Shown piece by piece: positions 18,044 to 25,495 of a DNA stretch of 64,000 nt. The notes beneath the pieces were generated by a model. It was not told the origin of the DNA and did no database searches. It worked only from the letters and a program-made list of their open reading frames with translations. A program made the translations under genes and the position numbers. Source of the DNA: CAVQGF01 sp045807945 (GTDB taxonomy: Bacteria > Acidobacteriota > Terriglobia > Terriglobales > Acidobacteriaceae); assembly GCA_045807945.1 (NCBI GenBank), contig JBJMGI010000018.1, forward strand, positions 1-64,000, given 5' to 3'. How positions within the stretch are numbered: position 1 is the stretch's first letter; each line of letters starts with the position of its first letter.

Positions 18044-19186
18044 CACTAAAGAAGCGGATGCTCGCAGGTCGGAGGCGAGCACCGCGGCGGAGCTGAGCGG
18101 CGTCTTGCCCTGGACCACGGCGCGGCGTCCTTCGATCTTGATGTTCGCGCCCATGCGAACCAGTTCCTGCGCGTGCATGAAGCGGTTCTCAAAGATATTT
18201 TCCGTGACCAGCGAAGTGCCCTCGGCTTGCGTCGCGAGGGCCATGTACTGCGCCTGCATGTCAGTAGGGAAGCCAGGGTGTTCTTGCGTGGAGACATCGG
18301 CAGCTTTGAGCGGCCCGCGCCCGATCACTCGGATGGTGTCGCCCTTTTCGTGAATCTCGACCCCGGCCTCGTGAAGCTTCTGAAGCAGCGCGCCTAAGTG
18401 CTTGGGCTCGCAACTGGTGACTGCCAGATCGCCACCAGTGATTGCGCCGGCGATGACGAACGTTCCCGCTTCAATACGGTCAGGAATGATGCGGTGCTTG
18501 GCGCCTCGGAGTTTCGATACGCCGTGAATAGTGATGGTGGGAGTTCCGGCGCCGCTGATCTTCGCACCCATCTTATTGAGCAGGTCGGCAAGATCGGCGA
18601 CTTCGGGTTCACGCGCGCAGTTTTCCATCACGGTTTCGCCTTCGGCGAGGGCGGCGGCCATCATGAGGTCTTCAGTGCCGGTGACGGTGATCTTGTCGAA
18701 GACGATGTTGTTGCCCTTCAGGCGGTCGGCGCGCGCTTCGATGTATCCGTGCTCCTGCGTGATGGTGGCGCCGAGACGTTCGAGTCCTTTGATGTGCAGG
18801 TCGATCGGACGAGCACCGATGGCGCATCCTCCGGGCAACGAGACCCGCGCGATCCCCATACGAGCGACCAGTGGTCCCAAAACGAGAGACGACGCACGCA
18901 TGGTCTTCACCAACTCGTACGCAACCTCTGGATTCGAACTCAGCCGCGAGCAGTTGATGGTGGTGCGATGGTGCGCGCGTCCGTAGCCGAGTTCGACCTC
19001 GGCACCCATGGCGACGAGGAGCTTGCGCTCAGTCTCGATATCGCGGACGTCAGGAATATTTTCGAGAACGACGGTTTCCTCAGTAAGAATGGCGGCTGCC
19101 ATCGCGGGGAGGGCCGCGTTCTTGGCGCCGCTGATGCGAACGGTTCCGAGCAGGGGATTGCCGCCGCGGATAACAAGCTTGTCCAT
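17882..19186 (-). CDS. murA: UDP-N-acetylglucosamine 1-carboxyvinyltransferase
   Basis: First committed step of peptidoglycan synthesis: transfers enolpyruvate from PEP to UDP-GlcNAc; the target of fosfomycin. The 434-residue protein starts MDKLVIRGGNPLLGTVRISGAKNAALP, the family signature. It has the catalytic cysteine C121 in LPGGCAIGARPID (E. coli C115), so the enzyme should be fosfomycin-sensitive in principle. It is the last gene of a minus-strand row with the serine hydrolase and murQ genes, 85 bp after murQ. This links recycling of cell-wall sugars with new precursor synthesis. Confidence 0.94.
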   Translation of the reverse strand: MDKLVIRGGNPLLGTVRISGAKNAALPAMAAAILTEETVVLENIPDVRDIETERKLLVAMGAEVELGYGRAHHRTTINCSRLSSNPEVAYELVKTMRASSLVLGPLVARMGIARVSLPGGCAIGARPIDLHIKGLERLGATITQEHGYIEARADRLKGNNIVFDKITVTGTEDLMMAAALAEGETVMENCAREPEVADLADLLNKMGAKISGAGTPTITIHGVSKLRGAKHRIIPDRIEAGTFVIAGAITGGDLAVTSCEPKHLGALLQKLHEAGVEIHEKGDTIRVIGRGPLKAADVSTQEHPGFPTDMQAQYMALATQAEGTSLVTENIFENRFMHAQELVRMGANIKIEGRRAVVQGKTPLSSAAVLASDLRASASLVLAALIAEGETIIDRVYHIDRGYERIEEKLRGVGAQIKRIGEMLPKKTVPAMMA

Positions 19187-19271
19187 TGGGTTAGGTTATT
19201 GCCTTTCCAGACAGGGTGCGCGTTTCCACATTATTACATGAGAATTTTCAGCGCGGGATAGGCGGAATGGC

Positions 19272-20177
19272 TTAGCGGCCGAGCGCTTTGCGGACATTTC
19301 CTTTGGCCGCTTGCAGCCTCTTCTCGGCGGCGGAAGGCGTCAGCTTGTGTTGAAGCATAAGCAGCGCCACGGGTACCCGGTTCCCGGCAGCCTTAAGCGC
19401 TTCTTCCGCCAGCTTGCGTTGAACTCTGATCGCTTGTTGCAGCACGCCGATGCCACGTTCGATCAGCTTCTCGTTTTTCAGGTGCACGTTCACCATCAAG
19501 TTCCCGTAAACGTAACCGAGCCTTGCCATCGCACCCGTACTCAGCATGTTGAGGACCAGCTTCTGCGCGGTTCCGGCTTTCATGCGCGTGGAACCGGATA
19601 GGACCTCTGGGCCCACAACTACAACGATAGATATGTTTGCCGCTTTCTCTAGTGGTGAGTTGGGATTGCATGCTATGGCAATCGTCTTCGCGCCATGCTT
19701 TTTGGCATAGCGGAGGGCGGCGACTGTATACGGGGTGCGTCCGCTCGCCGCGATCCCGACGACCACGTCTTTTCTGCCGGGCCTCTTGCGAGCCATGTCA
19801 TTCTTGCCTAAGTCTTCTGAGTCCTCGTTGAACTCCGCCGCCTTGCCCAAAGCGGCATCTCCCCCGGCAATAACGTACTGCAGTCTCTTCGGATCAGTAT
19901 TAAAGGTCGGCGGCAGTTCCGATGCGTCGAGTGCGGCGATGCGTCCGCTGGTCCCAGCGCCAACGTAGATCATGCGTCCGCCCGCAGCAAGTTGCTTGGC
20001 GATCAGGTCGATGCCTTTCGCAATTTGCGGAAGCGCTTTGGTCACCGCACGCGGAACCTTCTGGTCCTCGCGGTTGATGAGCTTCGCGATTGCGAGCGCG
20101 CTCATGGTATCGAGCGCGGCGGCGGCGCGGTTGCGGCGCTCGGTCCCAAGTTGTTGGATGGAGGATTTGCTCGGCAT
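19272..20177 (-). CDS. murQ: N-acetylmuramic acid 6-phosphate etherase
   Basis: Cleaves the lactyl ether of MurNAc-6-phosphate to give GlcNAc-6-phosphate and D-lactate in cell-wall recycling. The 301-residue length is standard. The SIS fold is marked by IYVGAGTSGRIAALDASELPP, with the putative catalytic E87 in that motif, and by GIAASGRTPY and LSGSTRMKAGTAQKLVLN. The start is 8 bp from the stop of the upstream serine hydrolase gene, indicating an operon. No MurNAc phosphotransferase (murP) or MurNAc/anhydro-MurNAc kinase (murK/anmK) is in the window, so the source of the phosphorylated substrate is not visible here. Confidence 0.92.
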   Translation of the reverse strand: MPSKSSIQQLGTERRNRAAAALDTMSALAIAKLINREDQKVPRAVTKALPQIAKGIDLIAKQLAAGGRMIYVGAGTSGRIAALDASELPPTFNTDPKRLQYVIAGGDAALGKAAEFNEDSEDLGKNDMARKRPGRKDVVVGIAASGRTPYTVAALRYAKKHGAKTIAIACNPNSPLEKAANISIVVVVGPEVLSGSTRMKAGTAQKLVLNMLSTGAMARLGYVYGNLMVNVHLKNEKLIERGIGVLQQAIRVQRKLAEEALKAAGNRVPVALLMLQHKLTPSAAEKRLQAAKGNVRKALGR

Positions 20178-20185
20178 CGTTGTTA

Positions 20186-21292
20186 TCAGTCGCGATCAAT
20201 GGCTTCAATCACGGCATCGTGGAAGCGAGGCCGCAATTCTTTGATCGCCTGGTTCTTGCTGTCGGGCCAGGTGCGGTTCGTCAACAGCGTAACAGAGAGC
20301 TCGCGCTCCGGATCGATCCACAAAGATGTGCCGGTGAAACCCAAGTGCCCGTACGACCCGGGATAAAAATGTTGCCCGGATTGCGAAGGCTTCGATGGCG
20401 TATCCCAACCGAGGGCGCGCGAAGTGCCGGCCGGAGATTCTTCGCGCCTCGTGAAGAGCTCGACGGTCTCCCGCTTGAAGACCGGTGCGCCGCCGCGCAT
20501 CAGGCAATGTGCGAACTTGGCGAGATCGCTGGCGGTCGAGAACAATCCAGCATGACCGGCCACTCCGCCCATCACGAAAGCGTTCTCGTCATGAACCTCG
20601 CCCTGGATCACACGATTGCGAATCTCCTGGCCCTTCGAGGTTGGCACGGTCTGTCCCTTCACCTTCTTTACTGGATTGAAGAAAGTTGAGTTCATCTCCA
20701 GCCGCTTGAAGACGTCGAGCTCGCAGAATGTTTCCATGGGCGAGGCGGCGATCCGCTCCAGCGCTTCACCAAGAAGAATGAAACCGACATCGCTGTATTC
20801 GGCTTTCGTTCCCGGATCGGAGGCGAAGGGAACTGACTCCGCTGCTTCCAGCAGACTGGGCTTGTTTTTCGCTTTCTTATACAGGGGGACCCAGGCGGGT
20901 AGTCCGGAGCTGTGCGCAAGCAACATCCGAAAGGTAACCTCTTCGCGGCGATCATCCGAGACCGCGAACTCGGGAACTGTGCCGATCAGGTAGGAATTAA
21001 TGTCGAGCATGCCTCGCTCGTGAAGGAGCATCGCCATCGACGTTGTAGCGACGACTTTCGTAAGCGATGCGATGTCGAAGATGCTCTCCACTTCGACGGA
21101 GCGAGCCTTTTTGTCATAGGTGAAATGTCCGAACGCGCTGAGCGCGACCAGCTCGCCTTTTAGGGTGACAGCGACGGAGGCTCCGGGAAAAACTTTGTCT
21201 TCGGTGCCTTGCTGCAGTATGGCGAAGGCGCGCTGAAAACGATGCTCCTGGTCATCGAGAGCGGGAGCGAGCGCGGCGGTGGCGGAGGGCAA
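20186..21292 (-). CDS. Serine hydrolase of the beta-lactamase class C / AmiE (YbbE) type
   Basis: A penicillin-recognising serine hydrolase, about 368 residues from the TTG at 21292. It has the nucleophile motif SLTK (S76, K79 from this start), YSD (Y166) in place of the common YxN, and a GHLGFTG motif near the C-terminus corresponding to the third box. An ATG at 21364 would add 24 residues (MFWRVAIGHPVCYNRAS...) that look non-coding and would run into the divergent gene. The start is therefore uncertain. In Bacillus the homologous gene ybbE/amiE (MurNAc-L-alanine amidase) lies with murQ and namZ, and the same set occurs here. Removal of stem peptides from muropeptides is thus more likely than beta-lactam resistance. 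Confidence 0.8.
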   Translation of the reverse strand: MPSATAALAPALDDQEHRFQRAFAILQQGTEDKVFPGASVAVTLKGELVALSAFGHFTYDKKARSVEVESIFDIASLTKVVATTSMAMLLHERGMLDINSYLIGTVPEFAVSDDRREEVTFRMLLAHSSGLPAWVPLYKKAKNKPSLLEAAESVPFASDPGTKAEYSDVGFILLGEALERIAASPMETFCELDVFKRLEMNSTFFNPVKKVKGQTVPTSKGQEIRNRVIQGEVHDENAFVMGGVAGHAGLFSTASDLAKFAHCLMRGGAPVFKRETVELFTRREESPAGTSRALGWDTPSKPSQSGQHFYPGSYGHLGFTGTSLWIDPERELSVTLLTNRTWPDSKNQAIKELRPRFHDAVIEAIDRD

Positions 21293-21345
21293 GCGAATAT
21301 CTCTGATTGATTTTGAAGCGCGGTTATAACACACTGGGTGCCCGA

Positions 21346-22581
21346 TTGCGACTCGCCAAAACATTCAGCTTCTGCGGATTCCTTCTGCTCGCCGCAAGCT
21401 CTTTCTCACAAGACAAGTCACACGTCTCCGTCGGCGTTGATGTACTCGAGCAACAAAAGTTCGCGCCGCTCATCCGGCCGGACGGGCGCGAAGCCAAGAT
21501 CGCGCTGGTCACAAATGCAACCGGACTGGACAGCGCGGGTCGTCGTACTGTCGACGTCCTGGCGCGTGCGCCGGGAGTAAAACTTACTGCTATCTTCGCA
21601 CCAGAACACGGCATTGCAACCAAAGTAGACACCACGAACATCGAAGATTCCAAAGACCAGAGTACTGGAATTTCCATCTATACCGTTTACGGTAAGACGG
21701 AAGCTGAGCGGCGTCCGCGCGTGGAATTGTTGCGTGGCCTGGATGCCGTCGTCTTCGATCTGCAAGATGCCGGCGCGCGCTTTTATACGTACGAGACCAC
21801 GCTCGGCTATTTTCTGGAAGCTTGCGCGAGAGCTGGAGTAGAGATGATCGTGCTCGACCGACCGAATCCAATTAACGGCGTTGCCGTCCAGGGTCCGATC
21901 TCGACTTCGTCGGAGTCGTTCGTGAACTATCACTCGGTTCCAGTGCGTCACGGGATGACGCTCGGCGAACTTGCGCAGCTCTTCAACAGAGAACGGAGGA
22001 TCGGCGCGAAGCTGCGCGTGATCAAGATGCAGGGCTGGACGCGCACGCAATGGTTCGATGAGACCGGTGTCCCCTGGGTGAATCCGTCTCCCGCACTGCG
22101 CAACATGAACGCGATGGCGCTCTACCCGGGAGTCGCGTTGCAAGAGCAAACGAATGTCTCCGTCGGACGGGGAACAGCTGCGCCGTTTGAAGTGGTGGGT
22201 GCTCCGTGGATCGACGCAGACAAACTCGCGAAATACATGAAAACTCGAAAGCTGGCGGGAGTTTCGTTCGCGCCGATCTCATTCACTCCTTCCTCCAGCA
22301 CTTTGAATGGCAAAGAGTGTCACGGAGTTTCAATCGTCATCTCCGACCGCAGCGCCCTCGATGCCCCCGCACTGGGAATCGAATTGGCTGCCGCGCTCCT
22401 TAAGCTGTATCCCAAGCAGTTCGAATCCGCGAAGATGAAGAGCCTTCTCGCCAATGACAGGGAACTCGGCAAACTGCAAAGCGGAGTCGATCCGGAGCGC
22501 ATCGTTGCCGGATGGCGAAGCGATCTGCGCCGTTTCGGCAAGTTCCGACGTCAGTACCTGCTTTATCCAGAGTTGCATTAA
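21346..22581 (+). CDS. namZ: DUF1343 / NamZ-like exo-beta-N-acetylmuramidase
   Basis: A 411-residue exported protein. TTG 21346 gives a clean signal peptide (RLAKTFSFCGFLLLAASSFSQ); the in-frame TTG at 21307 adds 13 residues and is less convincing. The body is DUF1343: GVDVLEQQKF, TNATGLD near the start of the domain, FAPEHGI, DLQDAGARFYTYETTLGYFLE, VLDRPNPINGVAVQGP, NPSPALRNMNAMALYPGVALQEQTNVSVGRGT and FTPSSSTLNGKECHGV. Members release terminal MurNAc from the non-reducing ends of peptidoglycan fragments. It is divergent from the serine hydrolase-murQ-murA row, in line with a recycling role in the periplasm. Confidence 0.85.
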   Translation: MRLAKTFSFCGFLLLAASSFSQDKSHVSVGVDVLEQQKFAPLIRPDGREAKIALVTNATGLDSAGRRTVDVLARAPGVKLTAIFAPEHGIATKVDTTNIEDSKDQSTGISIYTVYGKTEAERRPRVELLRGLDAVVFDLQDAGARFYTYETTLGYFLEACARAGVEMIVLDRPNPINGVAVQGPISTSSESFVNYHSVPVRHGMTLGELAQLFNRERRIGAKLRVIKMQGWTRTQWFDETGVPWVNPSPALRNMNAMALYPGVALQEQTNVSVGRGTAAPFEVVGAPWIDADKLAKYMKTRKLAGVSFAPISFTPSSSTLNGKECHGVSIVISDRSALDAPALGIELAAALLKLYPKQFESAKMKSLLANDRELGKLQSGVDPERIVAGWRSDLRRFGKFRRQYLLYPELH

Positions 22582-22601
22582 ACTTTCTTGCGAGGTGTTT
22601 T

Positions 22602-23336
22602 ATGTTCTCCCGAATTGCCTTTCTGACGATCATGGCTACGGCGCTTTGTGCGCAGCAGATCGAGGGCCCCATTACTCCCCGGGTCGACGCGAAATCGGCC
22701 CCTACTCCGCAGCTGCACAGCGCGGTCGCCGGCTCCGAGGTCAAGACGGTGACTATCCCATCTGGCACTAAGATCCCGCTTGTCTTGAAACAAGGGATCA
22801 GCACAAAAAATGCAAAAGTCGGTGACCACGTTTATCTGCAAACGAATTTCCCTTACGTCCAGGATGGGCGCATGGTGATCCCGGAAGGGACATACGTGCA
22901 GGGAGAGATCACGAATGTGCAGCGCGCGGGGCGAGTAAAGGGCCGCGCCGAAGTCATGATGCATTTCAGCACGCTGATTTTCCCCAACGGGTACACGGTG
23001 ACGCTGCCAGGCGCAGTAGACAACGTGCCGGGCGCCCGCAATGACACTTTGAAAAGTAATGAGGGCAAGATCGAGCACGAAGGGGAAAAAGGAAAAGACG
23101 CGGGTACTGTGGCGACCACGGCGGGTACAGGCGCTGCAATCGGCGCGCTCTCAGATGGTCTGAAAGGCGCGGGAATTGGAGCGGGAATCGGAGGCGTAGC
23201 TGGGCTGGCTTCGGTACTGCTCACGCGTGGCGGCGATGTTCGTATGGACTCAGGTTCCGCAGTGGAGATGGTTTTCCAGCGCGATGTTGCTTTGGATGAA
23301 TCGCGGCTGGAGAGAACGCGGGGCTATCGCTACTAA
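22602..23336 (+). CDS. Exported protein with a glycine-zipper-like C-terminal segment
   Basis: A 244-residue protein; ATG 22602 is chosen because GAGGTG lies just upstream and the sequence that follows is a good signal peptide (SRIAFLTIMATALCAQQ). The middle has a beta-rich domain beginning VTIPSGTKIPLVLKQGISTKNAKVGDHVYLQ, a pattern seen in TrbI/VirB10-like and LysM-associated envelope proteins, and continuing VIPEGTYVQGEITNVQRAGRVKGRAEV. Near the C-terminus an alanine/glycine stretch (AGTGAAIGALSDGLKGAGIGAGIGGVAGLASVLL) resembles a glycine zipper that could insert into a membrane. The function is unknown. It is 20 bp after namZ and probably co-transcribed with it. Confidence 0.72.
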   Translation: MFSRIAFLTIMATALCAQQIEGPITPRVDAKSAPTPQLHSAVAGSEVKTVTIPSGTKIPLVLKQGISTKNAKVGDHVYLQTNFPYVQDGRMVIPEGTYVQGEITNVQRAGRVKGRAEVMMHFSTLIFPNGYTVTLPGAVDNVPGARNDTLKSNEGKIEHEGEKGKDAGTVATTAGTGAAIGALSDGLKGAGIGAGIGGVAGLASVLLTRGGDVRMDSGSAVEMVFQRDVALDESRLERTRGYRY

Positions 23337-23340
23337 AATC

Positions 23341-23430
23341 TGGCGGAGAGGGTGGGATTTGAACCCACGATACCCGTTAAGGTATGTCCGCTTTCGAGGC
23401 GGATCGTTTCAACCACTCACGCACCTCTCC
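23341..23430 (-). tRNA. tRNA-Ser (anticodon CGA)
   Basis: Read on the minus strand: acceptor GGAGAGG (5') pairs with CCTCTCC (3'). The anticodon loop is CTCGAAA within a TCCGC/GCGGA stem, giving anticodon CGA. A long variable arm (ATACCTTAACGGGTAT) and GGTTCAAATCC T-arm sequence mark a class II serine tRNA. CCA is encoded. It is the decoder of the UCG codon. Confidence 0.95.
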
Positions 23431-23487
23431 GCGCCAAAATAAGGGCTTCGGGAAGAGCCGAAGCCTGCCTTCATTATACCTTCTGCT

Positions 23488-23961
23488 TTATGGCTTCGGA
23501 GTTTCTGCCTTCAGGCGCCGGCTCCGAAAAAAATCCTGCAGCAACTGCCCGCATTCTTCCGCGAGTACGCCGGGAACGACTTCCATCCGATGGTTCAGTG
23601 CAGGGTGATTCAAAACCTGCAGTACGGATTTCACCGCGCCCGCCTTAGGATCGTCAGCCCCGTAGATGAGCCGCGAAACCCGAGCTTGAATGAGCGCACC
23701 TGCGCACATCGCGCACGGCTCGATGGTGACGTAGAGCTCGCACTCGAGCAGGCGATGATTTCCGATAGTAGCGCCCGCGTTGCGCAAGGCCACTATCTCT
23801 GCGTGCGCGCTCGGGTCTTTGTCGGTCAGGTTGCGGTTGCAGCCGCGCCCAATAATCTCGTCCCTGAGCACCACGACGGCGCCTACTGGCACTTCGGCCA
23901 TGGATTCAGCCCTGCGCGCTTCCACTAGTGCCTGCCTCATAAATGGGTCGAAATTCGACAT
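23488..23961 (-). CDS. tadA: tRNA adenosine(34) deaminase TadA
   Basis: Deaminates adenosine to inosine at the wobble position of tRNA-Arg(ACG). The 157-residue protein has the cytidine-deaminase-fold zinc site: H53 and catalytic E55 in HAE, C83 and C86 in PCAMC. VPVGAVVV near the N-terminus and the RLIYGADDPKAGAVKS segment are also typical of TadA. It lies next to a tRNA-Ser gene, transcribed in the same direction, with 57 bp between. It could be a general nucleotide deaminase, but the length and the DPKAGA segment favour TadA. Confidence 0.9.
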   Translation of the reverse strand: MSNFDPFMRQALVEARRAESMAEVPVGAVVVLRDEIIGRGCNRNLTDKDPSAHAEIVALRNAGATIGNHRLLECELYVTIEPCAMCAGALIQARVSRLIYGADDPKAGAVKSVLQVLNHPALNHRMEVVPGVLAEECGQLLQDFFRSRRLKAETPKP

Positions 23962-24137
23962 GCACCAGCATTGTAGCGGGTGTGAGTAGCTGCTGGTTTT
24001 CTCTCTGAGTGGGCAAACCCCCCGCTGTTTACCTCTCTCTAACTACCCAGGCAGACCCACCCGCCGCGCCACAGGCGGGCTTTCACAAAAATGAACGCCC
24101 TGCGACGGGCAGAACCATTCGGGTTAAGGAGCAACAA

Positions 24138-25445
24138 ATGAGGAAACTCTTTTATTTCACAAGCATCCTGCTGATCACGGCAGGCATGACATTCGCACAG
24201 GCTGGCGGATCCGGTTCTGGATCTACGGCCGGCAGCGGCGGAGCGGGCGCTAGCGGTACAGGCTCGACCTCCGGCGATCAAGGCGCAGGCGCGGCTTCGG
24301 GCTCAGGCTCGACCGGCGGCGCGGCAGACCAGGGAGCGGCGGCAGGATCGTCCTCCACGGGCAGCCAGAGCGGCTCGAGCGCAACATCCACCGGTTCGTC
24401 TTCGGGCGACCAGACCACCATTTCCGGCTGCGTCAGCAAGTCGGGCGAAGATTTCGTTCTGACCGATCAGAACGGCACCGCCTACAAGCTTGACGGCAGC
24501 GGACTCGACGGGCAGGTTGGCAAACAGATTTCCGCGACCGGTTCGATGGGCTCCGATAACAAGTTCAAGGTTTCTGACATGAAGCCTGTTTCGGATTCCT
24601 GCAGCACAACGGGTGCTTCCGCAGCGGCTCCGGCCTCTGGCGCGGCAGCGTCGCAAACAACCACCACGACCACCACCACCGCCAGCGGCGCGGCTCCTTC
24701 GGCTTCGGCCAGCAGCATGCCGAACTCTGATCAGTCCGCCTCGACCACGGGACAGACCAGCAACAACGCTCCGGTACAGTCCGCGGCTCCGAGCAGCGAC
24801 AACGGCGCGAAACCGACAGCTGACACCACCGCCGCTTCGGCTTCGGGAACGGGCAGCACCAACACTCCTCCTCCGCAGCCTTCGACTCCCGCAGCCAGCG
24901 ATAACAGCAGCCAGACCGCTTCCAGCAGCGCTTCGCCTTCAGCTTCGGCTTCGGCGACCACGCCTGCGGGTTCGGCCTCTGCTTCGACTCCGTCTGCTGA
25001 CCAGTCAGCAACGGCAGGCGCTTCCAGCACGACTCCTTCGGCCTCGGCCAGCACCACGCCTTCGGCTGATCAGTCTGCTTCCAGCTCCAGCGCGGCTCCT
25101 TCAGCTTCGGCCAGCACCACGCCTTCGGCTGATCAATCTGCGACCAGCACCACGCCGAGCAGCGATCAATCTGCCGCGGCTTCCACAACTCCTTCGGCTG
25201 ACCAGTCTGCCACCAGCTCCACCGGTGCAGCTCCGGCTGACAACAGCGCAGCTTCTGCGCAGAGCAGCAGCGACCAGAACGCCGCCAGCGCTGACCAGAA
25301 CGCCGCCGCTGCTGACAACAACACCACCGCTCAGAACACCGACGCGAATGGCAAGCTTCCGCAGACAGCTTCACCGCTGCCGCTGCTGGGCTTGATGGGC
25401 TTCGGCTCCATGATCACCGGATACTTCTCGCGCAAGCGCAAGTAA
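24138..25445 (+). CDS. Exported Ser/Thr/Ala-rich protein with a DUF5818-like domain and an LPxTG-like tail
   Basis: A 435-residue protein; ATG 24138 follows AAGGAG at 24125-24130 and starts a signal peptide (RKLFYFTSILLITAGMTFAQA). Residues 17-90 are Gly/Ser-rich. Residues 93-155 form a small beta domain (TISGCVSKSGEDFVLTD...GTAYKLDG...VGKQISATG...) that resembles DUF5818 of Acidobacteriota. Residues 160-400 are almost purely Ser, Ala, Thr, Pro, Gln and Asp with repeats. The C-terminus has LPQTA (407-411), a hydrophobic helix and a basic RKRK end, which is a sorting-signal-like arrangement. The Ser/Thr-rich region could be glycosylated or act as a wall- or capsule-spanning stalk (inference). 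Confidence 0.75.
   Translation: MRKLFYFTSILLITAGMTFAQAGGSGSGSTAGSGGAGASGTGSTSGDQGAGAASGSGSTGGAADQGAAAGSSSTGSQSGSSATSTGSSSGDQTTISGCVSKSGEDFVLTDQNGTAYKLDGSGLDGQVGKQISATGSMGSDNKFKVSDMKPVSDSCSTTGASAAAPASGAAASQTTTTTTTTASGAAPSASASSMPNSDQSASTTGQTSNNAPVQSAAPSSDNGAKPTADTTAASASGTGSTNTPPPQPSTPAASDNSSQTASSSASPSASASATTPAGSASASTPSADQSATAGASSTTPSASASTTPSADQSASSSSAAPSASASTTPSADQSATSTTPSSDQSAAASTTPSADQSATSSTGAAPADNSAASAQSSSDQNAASADQNAAAADNNTTAQNTDANGKLPQTASPLPLLGLMGFGSMITGYFSRKRK
24982..25212 (+). repeat. Degenerate repeats encoding TPSADQSA units
   Basis: Five copies of a unit encoding (T)TPS(A/S)DQSA, separated by Ser/Ala/Thr spacers of variable length. Neighbouring copies are nearly identical at the DNA level (for example around 25050-25075 and 25110-25135), which suggests repeat turnover within the stalk region of the secreted protein. 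Confidence 0.75.
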
Positions 25446-25462
25446 ACGGTCCGACACGAGAG

Positions 25463-25490
25463 AGGCTGCCTTCGGGCAGCCTTTTTCTTT
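25463..25490 (+). terminator. UUCG-loop terminator of the Ser/Thr-rich protein gene
   Basis: An 8-bp stem (AGGCTGCC with GGCAGCCT) closed by a TTCG tetraloop and followed by TTTTCTTTT. It lies 18 bp after the plus-strand stop and just before the end of the convergent aguA gene. Confidence 0.85.
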
Positions 25491-25495
25491 TGCGT

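Noticed and set aside
20186..21292. Calling the serine hydrolase a beta-lactamase resistance gene
   Set aside because: It sits with murQ and a NamZ-like gene as the AmiE/YbbE gene does in Bacillus, has YSD rather than the typical YxN, and shows no clear signal peptide from the chosen start.
24565..25374. Minus-strand frame rich in Trp, Arg and Lys opposite the Ser/Thr-rich protein
   Set aside because: Antisense of the low-complexity Ser/Ala/Thr stalk; unusual Trp and Cys content comes from the reverse complement of Ser and Ala codons.
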